Source of the DNA: Legionella taurinensis
GTDB taxonomy: Bacteria > Pseudomonadota > Gammaproteobacteria > Legionellales > Legionellaceae
DNA: 64,000 bases
Reading direction: 5' to 3'
NCBI RefSeq assembly: GCF_900452865.1
Contig: NZ_UGOZ01000001.1
Span: forward strand, 496,001-560,000
Positions 26,548 through 36,126 of the stretch are shown piece by piece (position 1 is the first letter of the stretch; every line of letters starts with the position of its first letter). The notes under the pieces were generated by a model, which made no database searches, was not told where the DNA came from, and saw only the letters and a program-made list of their open reading frames with translations. The position numbers and the translations under genes are program-made.

Positions 26548-28542
26548 ATGACTAATTATCCTGTTGAAAATCTGTTACGTGAGCCAACCGAGATCTATAC
26601 CAGTATTACTTGTACTGCCCTTGCCTTACTTGCTGTTACGAAACCGCATTTATTTTTATTAACCCAAGGCATGGGATATTACGCAGGAGTGAGTCTAGGT
26701 TGTTTAAGTTTAGTCAGAGGATGGCAAGCCTTTAAAATCAAACGCTATCATCGTCGATTAATTACTATGCCGTATTATGCATTATCAACCATTCAAGTGC
26801 CCTTATCTCAAAAATGGCTATTTGTTGGCAAAGGGTTTCGTTGGTTCCCCCATCACACCCAGCGCTTGCATCAGATTAAACAAATAAAGAATGAATCATT
26901 TATGCAAAGAGGAAAATGCTACAGAGCAGTAAGAGAATTTTGCCAAAACCATGAAAAAACAATATTGGCAAAACTGTTAAGTAGTTCATCTAAACTAAAT
27001 CCTTTCAGACCAGATCCACCTGTAGGTGGTAGCCCTTATCTGCATGGATTAGGTGAAAAGGATAGTTCAGTTTATATACCTCAGGACGTGCGTGTAGGTC
27101 ATACCTTTGTTGTAGGTACAACACGGGTCGGAAAAACAAGGTTGGCCAGTATTCTGATTAATCAGGATATCCGAAATGGTGATGCAGTGATTGTAGTAGA
27201 TCCCAAGGGGGATCTAGATCTAGTACGTGACATGTACGCAGCCTGCGAAGCATCAGGACGTCTAGAGGATTTTCGTATAGTGCATTTAGGATTTCCCGAG
27301 TTATCAGCCCATTACAATCCCTTAAAAAATTATGATCAGGTAAGCGAAGTTCCAACACGAATAACTGATGCAATTGCTGCAGAAGGAGAAGGCAAACAAT
27401 TCGCAGCCTTCGCATGGAAATACGTTAACATAGTCGCAATTTGCTTAGAGGATATGCAACAACCCATCACCTATAAATCAATAGCATTCTACATCAGCCG
27501 ACTAGATCAACTACTCATGGCCTATTCAGACACCATCATGCCAAACCACTATCCTGATTATAATGATCAGATAGAGGCTATCCTAACCAACTATGAAGAA
27601 CGCCAAAGCCGTAAAAATAAAAATACAGCTCCTATGGATAGACCCAAAGCAGTTGCTGAGTACTTAAAAAATTATATAAATAAAACTATCGCTGCAGGAA
27701 ATGTAGAAAGCCTCCATGATCAAGTTCTAATAGATCTGTATGATGCTGCGATCATGGATAAACATTATTATGACAAAATTACCGCAAGCGTGGGGCCCGT
27801 TTTATCTGAGATCAATAAAAGTAACGCTTCTGCTATTTTCTCATTTAACAAAAGTCCTAATGAAATTGAATTAATGACTGCAATTAAAGAAAAAAAAGTC
27901 ATTTACATAGGCCTAGATAGTCTGACTAATCCGAATATAGCCCAAGCAGTGGGTAAAGCATTCTTATCAGATTTAGTCTCTACTGCAGGAAAGATCTATA
28001 AAGAAAGTAATGCCAATTATCGTTTAAATCTACATTGTGATGAGTTATCAGAAATCATACAGGATTCGTTCGTAAAAATTCTCAATAAAGCTGGTGGTGC
28101 TGGCTTTCAAGTAACCGCCTATGCGCAAACTATACAAGATATGGAAGTCTCTCTTGGCTCAAAAGCTAAAGCAGCAGTAACCGAGGGTAATTTTAATACT
28201 CTGATTATGCTTAGAGTTAAAAATGAGGAAACCGCTAATTTATTGGTTAAAGCCTTACCTCAAGTTGGTGTCGTCGATCATACTCAAGTATCTATGGTTA
28301 ATGATACTCCAAATGGAGAGGATGGAATTTATTTTAATACTACAAATGAAGATCGTGTACAAACTACCTCTGTACCCATGGTTGACGTAAATGACCTTAT
28401 TTCTTTACCTAAGGGGCAGGCATTTATTTTGGTGAATGGAGGCGAACTTTATAAAATTCGAATTCCGTTACCATCGAATAATAAAAGATCAATTAAAAAC
28501 TTCACCAACATTACTAATCTAGTCAATGGTGTTAGGTTTTAA
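26548..28542 (+). CDS. traD: TraD/VirD4-type coupling protein (SXT/TOL subfamily)
   Basis: The ATG at 26548 follows a GGTGGA; the product is 664 aa. Two N-terminal transmembrane helices precede the Walker A motif VGTTRVGKTRLAS (about residue 190) and Walker B VIVVDPKGD (about 214). The second acidic box LHCDELSEI is at about 495 and TraG-D_C-like residues follow (FQVTAYAQTIQDMEVSLGSKAKAAV). It docks the relaxase-DNA complex to the secretion channel. It appears intact. Confidence 0.92.
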   Translation: MTNYPVENLLREPTEIYTSITCTALALLAVTKPHLFLLTQGMGYYAGVSLGCLSLVRGWQAFKIKRYHRRLITMPYYALSTIQVPLSQKWLFVGKGFRWFPHHTQRLHQIKQIKNESFMQRGKCYRAVREFCQNHEKTILAKLLSSSSKLNPFRPDPPVGGSPYLHGLGEKDSSVYIPQDVRVGHTFVVGTTRVGKTRLASILINQDIRNGDAVIVVDPKGDLDLVRDMYAACEASGRLEDFRIVHLGFPELSAHYNPLKNYDQVSEVPTRITDAIAAEGEGKQFAAFAWKYVNIVAICLEDMQQPITYKSIAFYISRLDQLLMAYSDTIMPNHYPDYNDQIEAILTNYEERQSRKNKNTAPMDRPKAVAEYLKNYINKTIAAGNVESLHDQVLIDLYDAAIMDKHYYDKITASVGPVLSEINKSNASAIFSFNKSPNEIELMTAIKEKKVIYIGLDSLTNPNIAQAVGKAFLSDLVSTAGKIYKESNANYRLNLHCDELSEIIQDSFVKILNKAGGAGFQVTAYAQTIQDMEVSLGSKAKAAVTEGNFNTLIMLRVKNEETANLLVKALPQVGVVDHTQVSMVNDTPNGEDGIYFNTTNEDRVQTTSVPMVDVNDLISLPKGQAFILVNGGELYKIRIPLPSNNKRSIKNFTNITNLVNGVRF

Positions 28543-28648
28543 ATCCGGTGGTTGCACTTATAATCTATGTGAAGAACATAAATTTGAGGTTTTGAATCAG
28601 CTAATAATAGTCTATTCTTATGGTTGGTTTAGTAGAAATAGCAGATTT

Positions 28649-29659
28649 ATGACAAAATCAGTTGGACAGCCCTCTTATCTAGCCCAGGTCAGAAGACTGA
28701 GAGCTCTGGCTGTTGAAGTTGCCAAACTCTATCCATTTAAGATTAAAGCACTCGAGTTTATTAAATACAGTGCCAATGCCATATTTAAAATAACTGATAC
28801 TCAAAACAAACAATACGTCCTCAGAATTAACCCAATTGAACATCATACCCACCAGGCCATTTTAGAAGAAATCAGGTGGCTAAATCACATTACTAATTCA
28901 ACAGATTTACTTGTGCCAAAACCTGTAAAAACGATTGATGAAAACTATGTCGTTAAAACAGATATTCCTTCGAACAGATTTTGCATGGTTTTTGAATGGT
29001 TGCCTGGCAAAAAAAGATGGAATAGCATCAATGAACAATATGCCTATGAGCTGGGAACAATGATTGCCCAATTGCAAAAAAGTGGACAAGTCATAGAGAT
29101 GCAGCATCGTAATTATTGGCTGACAGAGGGACTGGCTGGCACGGATAAAGCTAGATTCTACAATCTGGAACAATTAACAGATGTTTCTATCGAAGAACAA
29201 AAACATATCACTACAGCAAGAAAACTTGTTTATGAACAATTGAAACAATATGAAATGGTTCATAAAGATAAAACAGGAGTAATACACTCTGATGTACAAC
29301 CGAATAATATTCTTGTTCATCAAGGACATTATTCAGTGATTGATTTTGATGAATGCGGGATTGGTTTTTACGGAGATGATCTGGCTGTAGCATTAGGCGC
29401 TTTTGAACATGTTGCCGAGGGGAATAAGCATAAGAGTTTTACGAAATTAAAAGAATCTTTATTCAACGGCTATTCCAGGTATATGCCATTATCTGAGGAA
29501 GATATTCAATTAAACCCATATTTCATGCTTGCTAGAAGATTAATGACTATAGCCTGGCTTGAAGCTCAAAAAAATAACCCTGGCCTGAGATACTATTATC
29601 CTATAGCCATAGAGAGAGCCATACAATTTTTGCAACAATTAGATAATAAAAAATTATAA
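28649..29659 (+). CDS. APH-family phosphotransferase
   Basis: From the MTKSVGQPS start the product is 336 aa; a frame 41 codons longer begins inside traD and adds nothing family-like. The catalytic loop is IHSDVQPNNILVH (about residue 212) and the metal-binding site SVIDFDECG. The N-lobe reads SANAIFKITDTQNKQYVLRI. It is the first gene after the transfer operon and is likely cargo. It might confer aminoglycoside or spectinomycin-like resistance, or act as a general protein kinase-like enzyme. Confidence 0.82.
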   Translation: MTKSVGQPSYLAQVRRLRALAVEVAKLYPFKIKALEFIKYSANAIFKITDTQNKQYVLRINPIEHHTHQAILEEIRWLNHITNSTDLLVPKPVKTIDENYVVKTDIPSNRFCMVFEWLPGKKRWNSINEQYAYELGTMIAQLQKSGQVIEMQHRNYWLTEGLAGTDKARFYNLEQLTDVSIEEQKHITTARKLVYEQLKQYEMVHKDKTGVIHSDVQPNNILVHQGHYSVIDFDECGIGFYGDDLAVALGAFEHVAEGNKHKSFTKLKESLFNGYSRYMPLSEEDIQLNPYFMLARRLMTIAWLEAQKNNPGLRYYYPIAIERAIQFLQQLDNKKL

Positions 29660-29726
29660 ATTAAAGCCTGATTAAGCCTTAATCTGGCCCAAATATATTA
29701 TTGAAGATTTAAAACACTTAAATGAT

Positions 29727-30209
29727 TTAAATTAAACATTTTCCCTTTTTGGTCATCGCATAGTAATACCATGAACCTATCAAATAATTGCCCTTCATTG
29801 GAAGAATATAAAGTCTTCTACATTCATTTTGACCAGTTTTATGATTTTTTCTATATCGTCCCTTAAGCCAACCCCCTCCTGCTATCGCCTTATCAATTTC
29901 TTGTTTAACTACTAAAGCACCAGATGAATCTTTAAAATTGATTTGATTAGTTCCAACTGTTTCAGGATGGATTGGAGAGGCTAGAACAGTACCACTAAAT
30001 TCAATTGCAAAAATAAGGCTAGAATTCTTTTTAAATTTACTGATGGCTTTATTTTTTCCATATTGCTGGATATAAGCTTTTGCTTGTTTAACGGTATTAA
30101 TAACATTTTTTTCATCTATTTTTCTTTCACTTTGCCCAGCCAAAACAACCATACTTATTAGGCTAATTGTTAAAAAGAAAATAATACGGAGGATCAATTT
30201 GATACTCAT
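29727..30209 (-). CDS. Secreted single-Cache-like protein
   Basis: The start at the MSIKLILR methionine gives 160 aa with a signal peptide (IIFFLTISLISMVVLAG). The rest reads KNVINTVKQAKAYIQQYGKNKAISKFKK..FAIEFSGTVLASPIHPETVGTNQINFKDSSGALVVKQEIDKAIAGGGW, the order of a Cache-type sensor domain. It carries no signalling partner domain, so it is a stand-alone periplasmic binding protein by appearance. It is convergent with the upstream APH gene. Confidence 0.68.
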   Translation of the reverse strand: MSIKLILRIIFFLTISLISMVVLAGQSERKIDEKNVINTVKQAKAYIQQYGKNKAISKFKKNSSLIFAIEFSGTVLASPIHPETVGTNQINFKDSSGALVVKQEIDKAIAGGGWLKGRYRKNHKTGQNECRRLYILPMKGNYLIGSWYYYAMTKKGKCLI

Positions 30210-30247
30210 ACAGACTCCTAATTTCAATATATTTCCTAATATAATAC

Positions 30248-31204
30248 TTATTTTTTAAGCCTATCCCCTGATTGATGAAAAATGTTTAACAGCTTCTCAA
30301 TATCAAACATAACTTTCTTGCTATTGGCTGTTAGCATTGAGTGTTTTCGCATAAAAGCTATAGAATAAAATAACCTATAAAAATCAAGCCTTTCTTGTGC
30401 TGATTTATCAAGATTTAAAGCTGCTGCCCAGTAATCAGTATAAATAGTATCAAGCCCTTCAAGTTCAAGACATGTACTTGTTAGCGCAATTACCAGTAAG
30501 GGGTCACCAAAACAAATTTCATCAACATCTACAATCCCTGCGATCTGACCATCATGGATCAATACGTTACGCTCGCTGGCATCCCATAAAAAAGGTGTTG
30601 GTCGAATAATGCTAAAGTTCTCTTTCATTTTTTGAGCTACGTTAAGAACTTGTGTAACCATATCTGGATTAAAAACAGCGTTTTTGGTTATATGCTCTTT
30701 GTATAGCTCCAATCTTTTTGTCAAAAATTCATACCAGGTTTTTTCTGTTGGGATTACGTCATAACTGTCCAAAATACCATAACCTGGCCCGTCAGGAAGG
30801 CTGGCACATACAGCCTGGATATTAACCATTTCATTAGCTAAATTTCTCTTTTCTGTATTCGTTAGTTCTTGGTAAACATTAATTAGATCATCGCCAGGCA
30901 AACGCATCATCAGTAATGAAGGAAAAGGGGAATACTTGCCATCTAAATCTGAATTAATAAACTCAGCTAGAGGGACTCCAAGAGGGATTAGCATTTTCTG
31001 CCATGCAATAGCAGCGTGAAATTTATGTTTGTGACTGATATCAGTCAAACGGAGTACATATTCTGCAGCAGTAGTCTTTACAGAATATACAAAATTCTGA
31101 TCACCAGTTGCCAATCTTGTGGCAGATAGCACTTGCTCTCCTGTCATTGAATGTACAACAGAAGACGTAATTTGTTCATTGGGTATTGGACTATCAGAAT
31201 TCAT
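30248..31204 (-). CDS. APH-family phosphotransferase
   Basis: The 318-aa product has an N-lobe (DQNFVYSVKTTAAEYVLRLTDI). The catalytic loop is degenerate: FLWDASERNVLIHDGQIAGIVDVDEICFGDP has W-D-A-S-x-R-N in place of H-x-D-x-x-x-x-N, but retains the N and the D-x-D of the metal site. It may therefore be an inactive or divergent kinase. No strong ribosome site. It is the third APH-like gene in the window. Confidence 0.75.
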   Translation of the reverse strand: MNSDSPIPNEQITSSVVHSMTGEQVLSATRLATGDQNFVYSVKTTAAEYVLRLTDISHKHKFHAAIAWQKMLIPLGVPLAEFINSDLDGKYSPFPSLLMMRLPGDDLINVYQELTNTEKRNLANEMVNIQAVCASLPDGPGYGILDSYDVIPTEKTWYEFLTKRLELYKEHITKNAVFNPDMVTQVLNVAQKMKENFSIIRPTPFLWDASERNVLIHDGQIAGIVDVDEICFGDPLLVIALTSTCLELEGLDTIYTDYWAAALNLDKSAQERLDFYRLFYSIAFMRKHSMLTANSKKVMFDIEKLLNIFHQSGDRLKK

Positions 31205-31242
31205 TAGAATAAGTGCAACTTAATTTATTTTTTATAGCGTAA

Positions 31243-31310
31243 GTATACCTTATAGGGCTTGAAGGAGTAACAAGACAAATGGTGTCGCCTATTTTAAGTG
31301 GAGTAATCAT
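31243..31310 (-). pseudogene. Remnant of an LD-carboxypeptidase (S66) start
   Basis: Read on the minus strand from the ATG at 31310, the residues MITPLKIGDTICLVTPSSPI match the head of the S66 protein at 4888-5778 (PAPLRPGDTIGLVTPSSPL). Nothing else of that gene is present. It is a decayed second copy just upstream of the 30248-31204 kinase, showing that the cargo cluster was duplicated or shuffled. Confidence 0.75.
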
Positions 31311-31407
31311 GGTTTTTATCTTTTATTTATCGAATTAAAATATAATATTAAACATAAATTACCATATAATTAAGACTTAAGTGGCTGAATAAATTACAAG
31401 GATTTTA

Positions 31408-33138
31408 GTGAATTTAAATGAGCGTTTAATATCCGCCAGTAAAAATGGTAATTTTATAGAAATATTATTATTGGAGCGTAATCAAAGTGAATATAACAAA
31501 GAAGAACTTATCACTCTGATTATAAATCTTCATAATGAGAATAAAATTAATGTTATTAGTGAGTTTAATAATCTAATAACACAGAGTGTTGATTATAACT
31601 TTTATTTTGTTCTGGATTTATTCGGTAAAATATTACCCAAATTAAATGCTACTGTGTTGTCTGTTATTACTTGCATCAAATATTTAGTTGATAAATATGG
31701 AAAAAACCCAGCAACAAATACGTTATTTGAAGCATTCTGCAATTTTTGTCAAGTTGGATCAGATCGAGTAAATCAAGCTTTAGAACTTTCTCAACAAAAT
31801 GAATGGATTGAATTCATTTGTCCAACATTAGTGGCTGGTTCCTACTTAAACCCGGTAGAATATTTAGATAAAACTATAACGTTGTCAGGAGACAAAAATA
31901 GGCATGTACAAGTTACATCAGTTTTTGCATTAGGGAAGTTGTATTATGCTTGTGAAAAGGAATTACTAAAAAAATCTTGTGAAACATTAAGTAACTTACT
32001 AAATTCGGATTTTGATAGTTTCTTATTCTCTAATATTCTTCATTCAGCTCTGCTACTAGTAGCCAATGAAAATACCGTAGAGCAAGACGTTTCAGAAACT
32101 ATAAAGCATCTATTAAATTATGATGATTATGAAATTAATTACGTAGCCTCGGATATATTGGCAAAAAAAATGGGCCAATTGCCCTTAAGTATTTCATCAA
32201 TGATGATAAAAATGTTACGTGAAAAAAAATTTTTAAATGAGACAATAATAAGGCAAATAGATCTTTTTTTATGTGAGCTTTTTGAAAAGGAAAAAAAATT
32301 TATCGATGCAATTGAGCTTATCGAAAGAATTTTATTGAATAATCCAAGCAAAATTTCTATCACTCAATTTGAGTTAACTATAAGTCACCTATCAGATAAA
32401 AATTTAAGTGATTTAACTACCAGATGGTTTTTGTCCAAAAAGAAAAGGCTTTGCCACTCTGTGTCAGATATATTAAATACTCTTAATAAAAAAAATACTA
32501 ATTTACATGCAGAACTTCCACAAAATACTAACACCGCCAATGGTACCTTTGTTTTTTTGACAAAAAAAACCATTGGCTGGATGTATGATTTTCCTTTGAC
32601 AGCTTGTAGTTACATAATGTCACTTCTCACTCATCCTCTAAATTCTTCGGATAGCGAAAAGGAGGAAATGATAGCATTGTTATTCGATCCGATATTGATA
32701 TCGTACCCTTCTACAGTAAAAGATTTCCTTAAAAATGAAAAAAAGAATTTAGACAAAAAGACAAAACCATTAATTACTAAGCTCCTCAAAAAATTTGATG
32801 AATATTTCAAAAATATTTCAACTACCTATGAAATAAAAGAATTAAATCCATATCTTAACCACCGTGAATCCTATGCCAGATATACTCAAAAAGTGATGGA
32901 AGAAGAATGGAAAAAAGCGCAAAAAGAATCAACTTTAATGAGTATGTGTAATACATTTCAAATATTATATGGCCGAGGTGCAATTAATTATGTTACTGGA
33001 AGAAATGAGGCTAAAGAGCGTATCGAAATCCCCCTCAATAGTTTAAGTTATACTACCGAATTTCCTGCACTTGGGTATCTAGATCCCCATGGACTTTATA
33101 TCTTACGTTATAATTTTCGTTACGAAGGATGTGAATGA
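31408..33138 (+). CDS. HEAT-like alpha-helical protein, first gene of an AT-rich two-gene cassette
   Basis: The 576-aa product uses GTG at 31408 with AAGGA just upstream. It is almost all helical, with repeat-like segments such as HVQVTSVFALGKLYYACEK and EINYVASDILAKKMGQLPL, typical of HEAT/ARM scaffolds, and no visible catalytic motif. The C-terminus (TFQILYGRGAINYVTGRNEAKERIEIPL..LGYLDPHGLYILRYNFRYEG) looks like a separate beta-containing domain. It overlaps the next gene by four bases, so the two form one unit. Base composition is more AT-rich than the transfer operon, suggesting separate acquisition. Confidence 0.7.
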   Translation: MNLNERLISASKNGNFIEILLLERNQSEYNKEELITLIINLHNENKINVISEFNNLITQSVDYNFYFVLDLFGKILPKLNATVLSVITCIKYLVDKYGKNPATNTLFEAFCNFCQVGSDRVNQALELSQQNEWIEFICPTLVAGSYLNPVEYLDKTITLSGDKNRHVQVTSVFALGKLYYACEKELLKKSCETLSNLLNSDFDSFLFSNILHSALLLVANENTVEQDVSETIKHLLNYDDYEINYVASDILAKKMGQLPLSISSMMIKMLREKKFLNETIIRQIDLFLCELFEKEKKFIDAIELIERILLNNPSKISITQFELTISHLSDKNLSDLTTRWFLSKKKRLCHSVSDILNTLNKKNTNLHAELPQNTNTANGTFVFLTKKTIGWMYDFPLTACSYIMSLLTHPLNSSDSEKEEMIALLFDPILISYPSTVKDFLKNEKKNLDKKTKPLITKLLKKFDEYFKNISTTYEIKELNPYLNHRESYARYTQKVMEEEWKKAQKESTLMSMCNTFQILYGRGAINYVTGRNEAKERIEIPLNSLSYTTEFPALGYLDPHGLYILRYNFRYEGCE

Positions 33139-33932
33139 TGAAGTTAATCATTAGAGAGTATCTTGCTTCACTTAAAGAACGTGATGAACTTGATGCTTTG
33201 TTACCGGATCTTCTCTCACAAATGGGTTTAGTTGTTTTCTCTAAGCCAGGAAGAGGCACTAAACAATATGGTGTAGACATAGCAGCTTTTGGCTCTCTTA
33301 ATGGAGAACCGCCAAAAGTCTATTTGTTTTCTATTAAAGCGGGTGATTTGGGTAGACAAGATTGGTGTAGTGGCTCACCACAAGATTTACTCCCTTCGAT
33401 ACAACAAATTATACATACTTATATTCCGACTCATTTACCAAGTAAATATTCTAATGTTCCAATTGAGATATGTATCTGTTTTGGTGGAGATATTAAAGAA
33501 CAAATAAGATTAGATATATCAACTTTTGAAAAAGAAAACACCAGTGACAAAATATCTTTTTCTGAATGGGGTGGTGAGGAATTGTCTTCTCATATAATTA
33601 AATATTTTTTAAATGAGAATTTGATGCCAACGGCTGCCCGTCATTTATTTAGAAAATCTTTATCAATGCTGGATGAGCCTCAAACATCATATAAATATTT
33701 CAACAACCTAATTAATAGTATTCTTTGTATAGATAAAAGTGCCGCAAATGATACAAAAAGAGATTTAACATCATTAAGACAAATTAATATCTGTTTGTGG
33801 ACATTATTTACCTGGTGTCGTGAGTCAAACAATCTAGAGTCAGCCTATTTATGCAGTGAAATAGTTGTTCTTAAATCATGGGAGATTTGTAAAAAAACAT
33901 TTGGGAAACGTGGAAAGAATGCAAAACTTATT
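33135..33932 (+). pseudogene. PD-(D/E)XK-like nuclease, N-terminal piece cut by an IS
   Basis: The first ~140 residues read like a restriction-endonuclease fold: LLPDLLSQMGLVVFSKPGRGTKQYGVDIAAFG with Asp at about residue 47, and VYLFSIKAGDLGRQDW with a Lys at about residue 67 (a degenerate D..[E/S]xK site). A helical region follows. The gene is cut at the IS left end; the remaining part continues at 35131-36046. It was coupled to the HEAT-like gene upstream. As a unit it resembles a defence or anti-plasmid cassette, but I cannot name it. Confidence 0.75.
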
Positions 33933-33980
33933 TGACCTATCCCCTCAATTAGTACCAGTTTCTCGATGAGAAAACCAACA

Positions 33981-34799
33981 TTAAGCCACCTGTTGAGCAA
34001 AGTCCACTGGTGGAAAATAATTTAATGCACTATGTGGCCTCACATGGTTGTAATGATGCCGCCATTTACCAATTTCAAAACGCGCCTCTTCCAATGTTCT
34101 AAACCAATTTTGGTTGAGGCATTCGTTACGGAATTTCCCATTAAGGCTTTCAACGAAACCGTTTTGTGTTGGTTTGCCAGGCTGGATAAAGTTCAACCGT
34201 ACATTGGTTGATTTAGACCAGAAAAACATAGCCTTAGAGGTAAATTCGGTGCCATTGTCACAGACAATCTGTTCAGGGTAACCGCGCTCTTCACCAAGTT
34301 GTTCTAAAAAGCGTGTAACTTGTTGTCCAGAAATAGAGAGTGCAACAAGTTGCCCCAACAGTTCGCGGTTAAAATTGTCAATGACGTTCAATACACGAAA
34401 ACGACGACCACTCGCCAATTGGTCCGAGACAAAGTCCATCGACCAACGCTTGTTCTTCTGAGTTGGCACATCCATAATCAAGCGAGGACGTTGGAGTTTT
34501 TTTCGTGTTTTAGTACGAATCTGCAGACCTTCCTCAAGGTAAATCCGATAGGTGCGCTTCTTGTTCTGAACTAAACCTTCTCTTCGTAACAAGCTATGCA
34601 GCAACAAATAGCCATAACGAGGATATTGAACGGCCAACTCTTTCATACGTGCTTTCAACCCATCATCCGAGCGTTTTTTCTTTAGGTAGCGGTACGCCGT
34701 GCGACTTAGCCCAACCAGTTTGCAGGCAACTCGCTCACTGAGCTTAAAGTGAGTTACCAAATGCTTTGCAACACGTTTCTTACTGGTGGGCTTTACCAC
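33981..34799 (-). CDS. IS3-family transposase OrfB, copy 1
   Basis: The 272-aa product has HTH_21-type helices at the N-terminus (HFKLSERVACKLVGLSRTAYRYL). The DDE core shows the first Asp in WSMDFVSD, the second in VCDNGTEF and Glu in NGFVESLNGKFRNE. It begins with GTG overlapping the end of OrfA. An A-rich run (AAAAAAG) at the junction allows -1 slippage into OrfB. Confidence 0.93.
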   Translation of the reverse strand: MVKPTSKKRVAKHLVTHFKLSERVACKLVGLSRTAYRYLKKKRSDDGLKARMKELAVQYPRYGYLLLHSLLRREGLVQNKKRTYRIYLEEGLQIRTKTRKKLQRPRLIMDVPTQKNKRWSMDFVSDQLASGRRFRVLNVIDNFNRELLGQLVALSISGQQVTRFLEQLGEERGYPEQIVCDNGTEFTSKAMFFWSKSTNVRLNFIQPGKPTQNGFVESLNGKFRNECLNQNWFRTLEEARFEIGKWRHHYNHVRPHSALNYFPPVDFAQQVA

Positions 34800-35056
34800 T
34801 TTTTTGAAACAACGTCCTTTAGCGCTTCATTCTCCAGTAGCTTTTCTGCAAGAAGTTTTTTCAGCTTCTGGTTCTCTGATTCCAGCTCGCGTAAGCGCTT
34901 CGCTTCGTTGACCTCTAAGCCCGCATACTTGCTACGCCAATTATAGAAGCAACCGCTTGTTATCCCCATACTACGACAGATATCACCAACCTTAGCGCCA
35001 GCCTCATGCTCTTTGATTGCTTTGATTATCTGCTCTTCGCTGTAACGTCTTTTCAT
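34793..35056 (-). CDS. IS3-family transposase OrfA, copy 1
   Basis: The 87-aa HTH_Tnp_1 protein (YSEEQIIKAIKEHEAGAKVGDICRSMGITSGCFYNWRSKY) ends with a leucine-zipper-like region (LRELESENQKLKKLLAEKL). It overlaps OrfB by seven bases. It matches the 62004-62267 copy residue for residue. Confidence 0.93.
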   Translation of the reverse strand: MKRRYSEEQIIKAIKEHEAGAKVGDICRSMGITSGCFYNWRSKYAGLEVNEAKRLRELESENQKLKKLLAEKLLENEALKDVVSKKW

Positions 35057-35130
35057 TTTGAGTTCTCCATTGTCACAATTTTAATGGATTTCTCATCTTT
35101 GTCATGGGCTTATTTTTGGGGGATAGGTCA

Positions 35131-36046
35131 GGTTCAGAATGTGTTTTTGTCTATTCTATCTTTATATATCACCATTTCCATTCAATTTTTAAATAAATTA
35201 CTGCCTCATTTTGATAAGTTACATGCTCTTTCTTTTGGTATTAAATCACCTAATCCAATAGATATAAATTTAAAATTATTCGATATTCTAGGACGAATCT
35301 CTATCTATGGTATATGGCTTTATTGGCAGTTTATTAAAAATTCTGGAATTGGTGATGAAGTCAAAACTAAGGAAATTCAATTACAACTGAATAATTGTTC
35401 AACTGCTGTAAAAGAGCTAATTCAATTTAACCCCATATTATTTACACCTTATACTGATAATCAGGCGGTTGATATAGCATTAGCCCTATGGTTTTTATCT
35501 AGGGAGTCGTCAAATAGAAAGGATTTGCATACATGGCTATCCGAAATGATTAAGCGTATTGATTTAAATTTTCAGCTTAAAAGCCATTATCCAATTATGT
35601 TTAATTCTTATGAAGAATTGATTGAACATCCTAAAGCTTTAGAAAACTACTATACATCAGCAACTGCAAGTAGTACTTTATATCCGATTATTGCAATGTT
35701 TGCGGTTATTCTCAAATTTGATGATATTTATAATCAATTACAAGCATTAAAAACCAAACATCTTACACATTGTAATTTTCAATTATGGTATCCCGATCAG
35801 CTTTCTGAAACACATATTTATACTAATAGTTCTATTCATGGGGTATCTTTAGTAAATATAGATATACATGAAAGTAGTGCTCCTTTCATCAAGCAAATCT
35901 TCGATGAATGCGAACTAAATAATTCTTTTTCAGAGTTATCCGCAGTAAAAGCGGATTTCTGGCCGATGATTTTTATTGTTTGTAGGCATTATAAGCTTCC
36001 ATTGCCCCCTCATTTGATTAAATGGTTAGAAAATTCTCAATATTAG
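35131..36046 (+). pseudogene. PD-(D/E)XK-like nuclease, C-terminal piece after the IS
   Basis: The open frame resumes right after the IS with VQNVFLSILSLYITISIQFLNKLL and runs to the stop at 36044-36046 (about 304 residues). It is helical with a hydrophobic segment (ISIYGIWLYWQFI). It fits as the missing C-terminal half of the 33135 gene. Simple removal of the IS would not restore the frame: about two bases (modulo 3) are missing, consistent with a small deletion at the IS left edge. Confidence 0.65.
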
Positions 36047-36086
36047 TTCTGAGTCACTGCAATTTATCAGCAGTGACGCAGAACCC

Positions 36087-36106
36087 AGTACTTGATTTTA
36101 CCCAGT
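36087..36106. repeat. 20-bp motif shared with 45440-45459
   Basis: AGTACTTGATTTTACCCAGT here and AGTATTTGATTTTACCCAAT at 45440-45459 agree at 18 of 20 positions. Both lie in long non-coding gaps of the integration and defence zone. It could be a recombination scar or a protein-binding element. Here it continues with TAAAA, forming a small TTTTAC-CCA-GTAAAA palindrome. Confidence 0.5.
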
Positions 36107-36126
36107 AAAAGCAACACATTCAGCCA

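Larger units (their letters stand above)
33933..35130 (-). mobile_element. IS3-family insertion sequence copy 1 (1198 bp)
   Basis: The ends are TGACCTATCCCC and its inverse GGGGATAGGTCA. The same 1198-bp sequence recurs at 61144-62341; the encoded proteins and the sequence lines agree throughout. OrfA and OrfB occupy overlapping frames on the minus strand. The transposase type suggests the IS407-like group, which normally makes 4-bp duplications. Here the left flank is TATT and the right GGTT, so no duplication is present. The element splits the PD-(D/E)XK-like gene. Confidence 0.92.
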
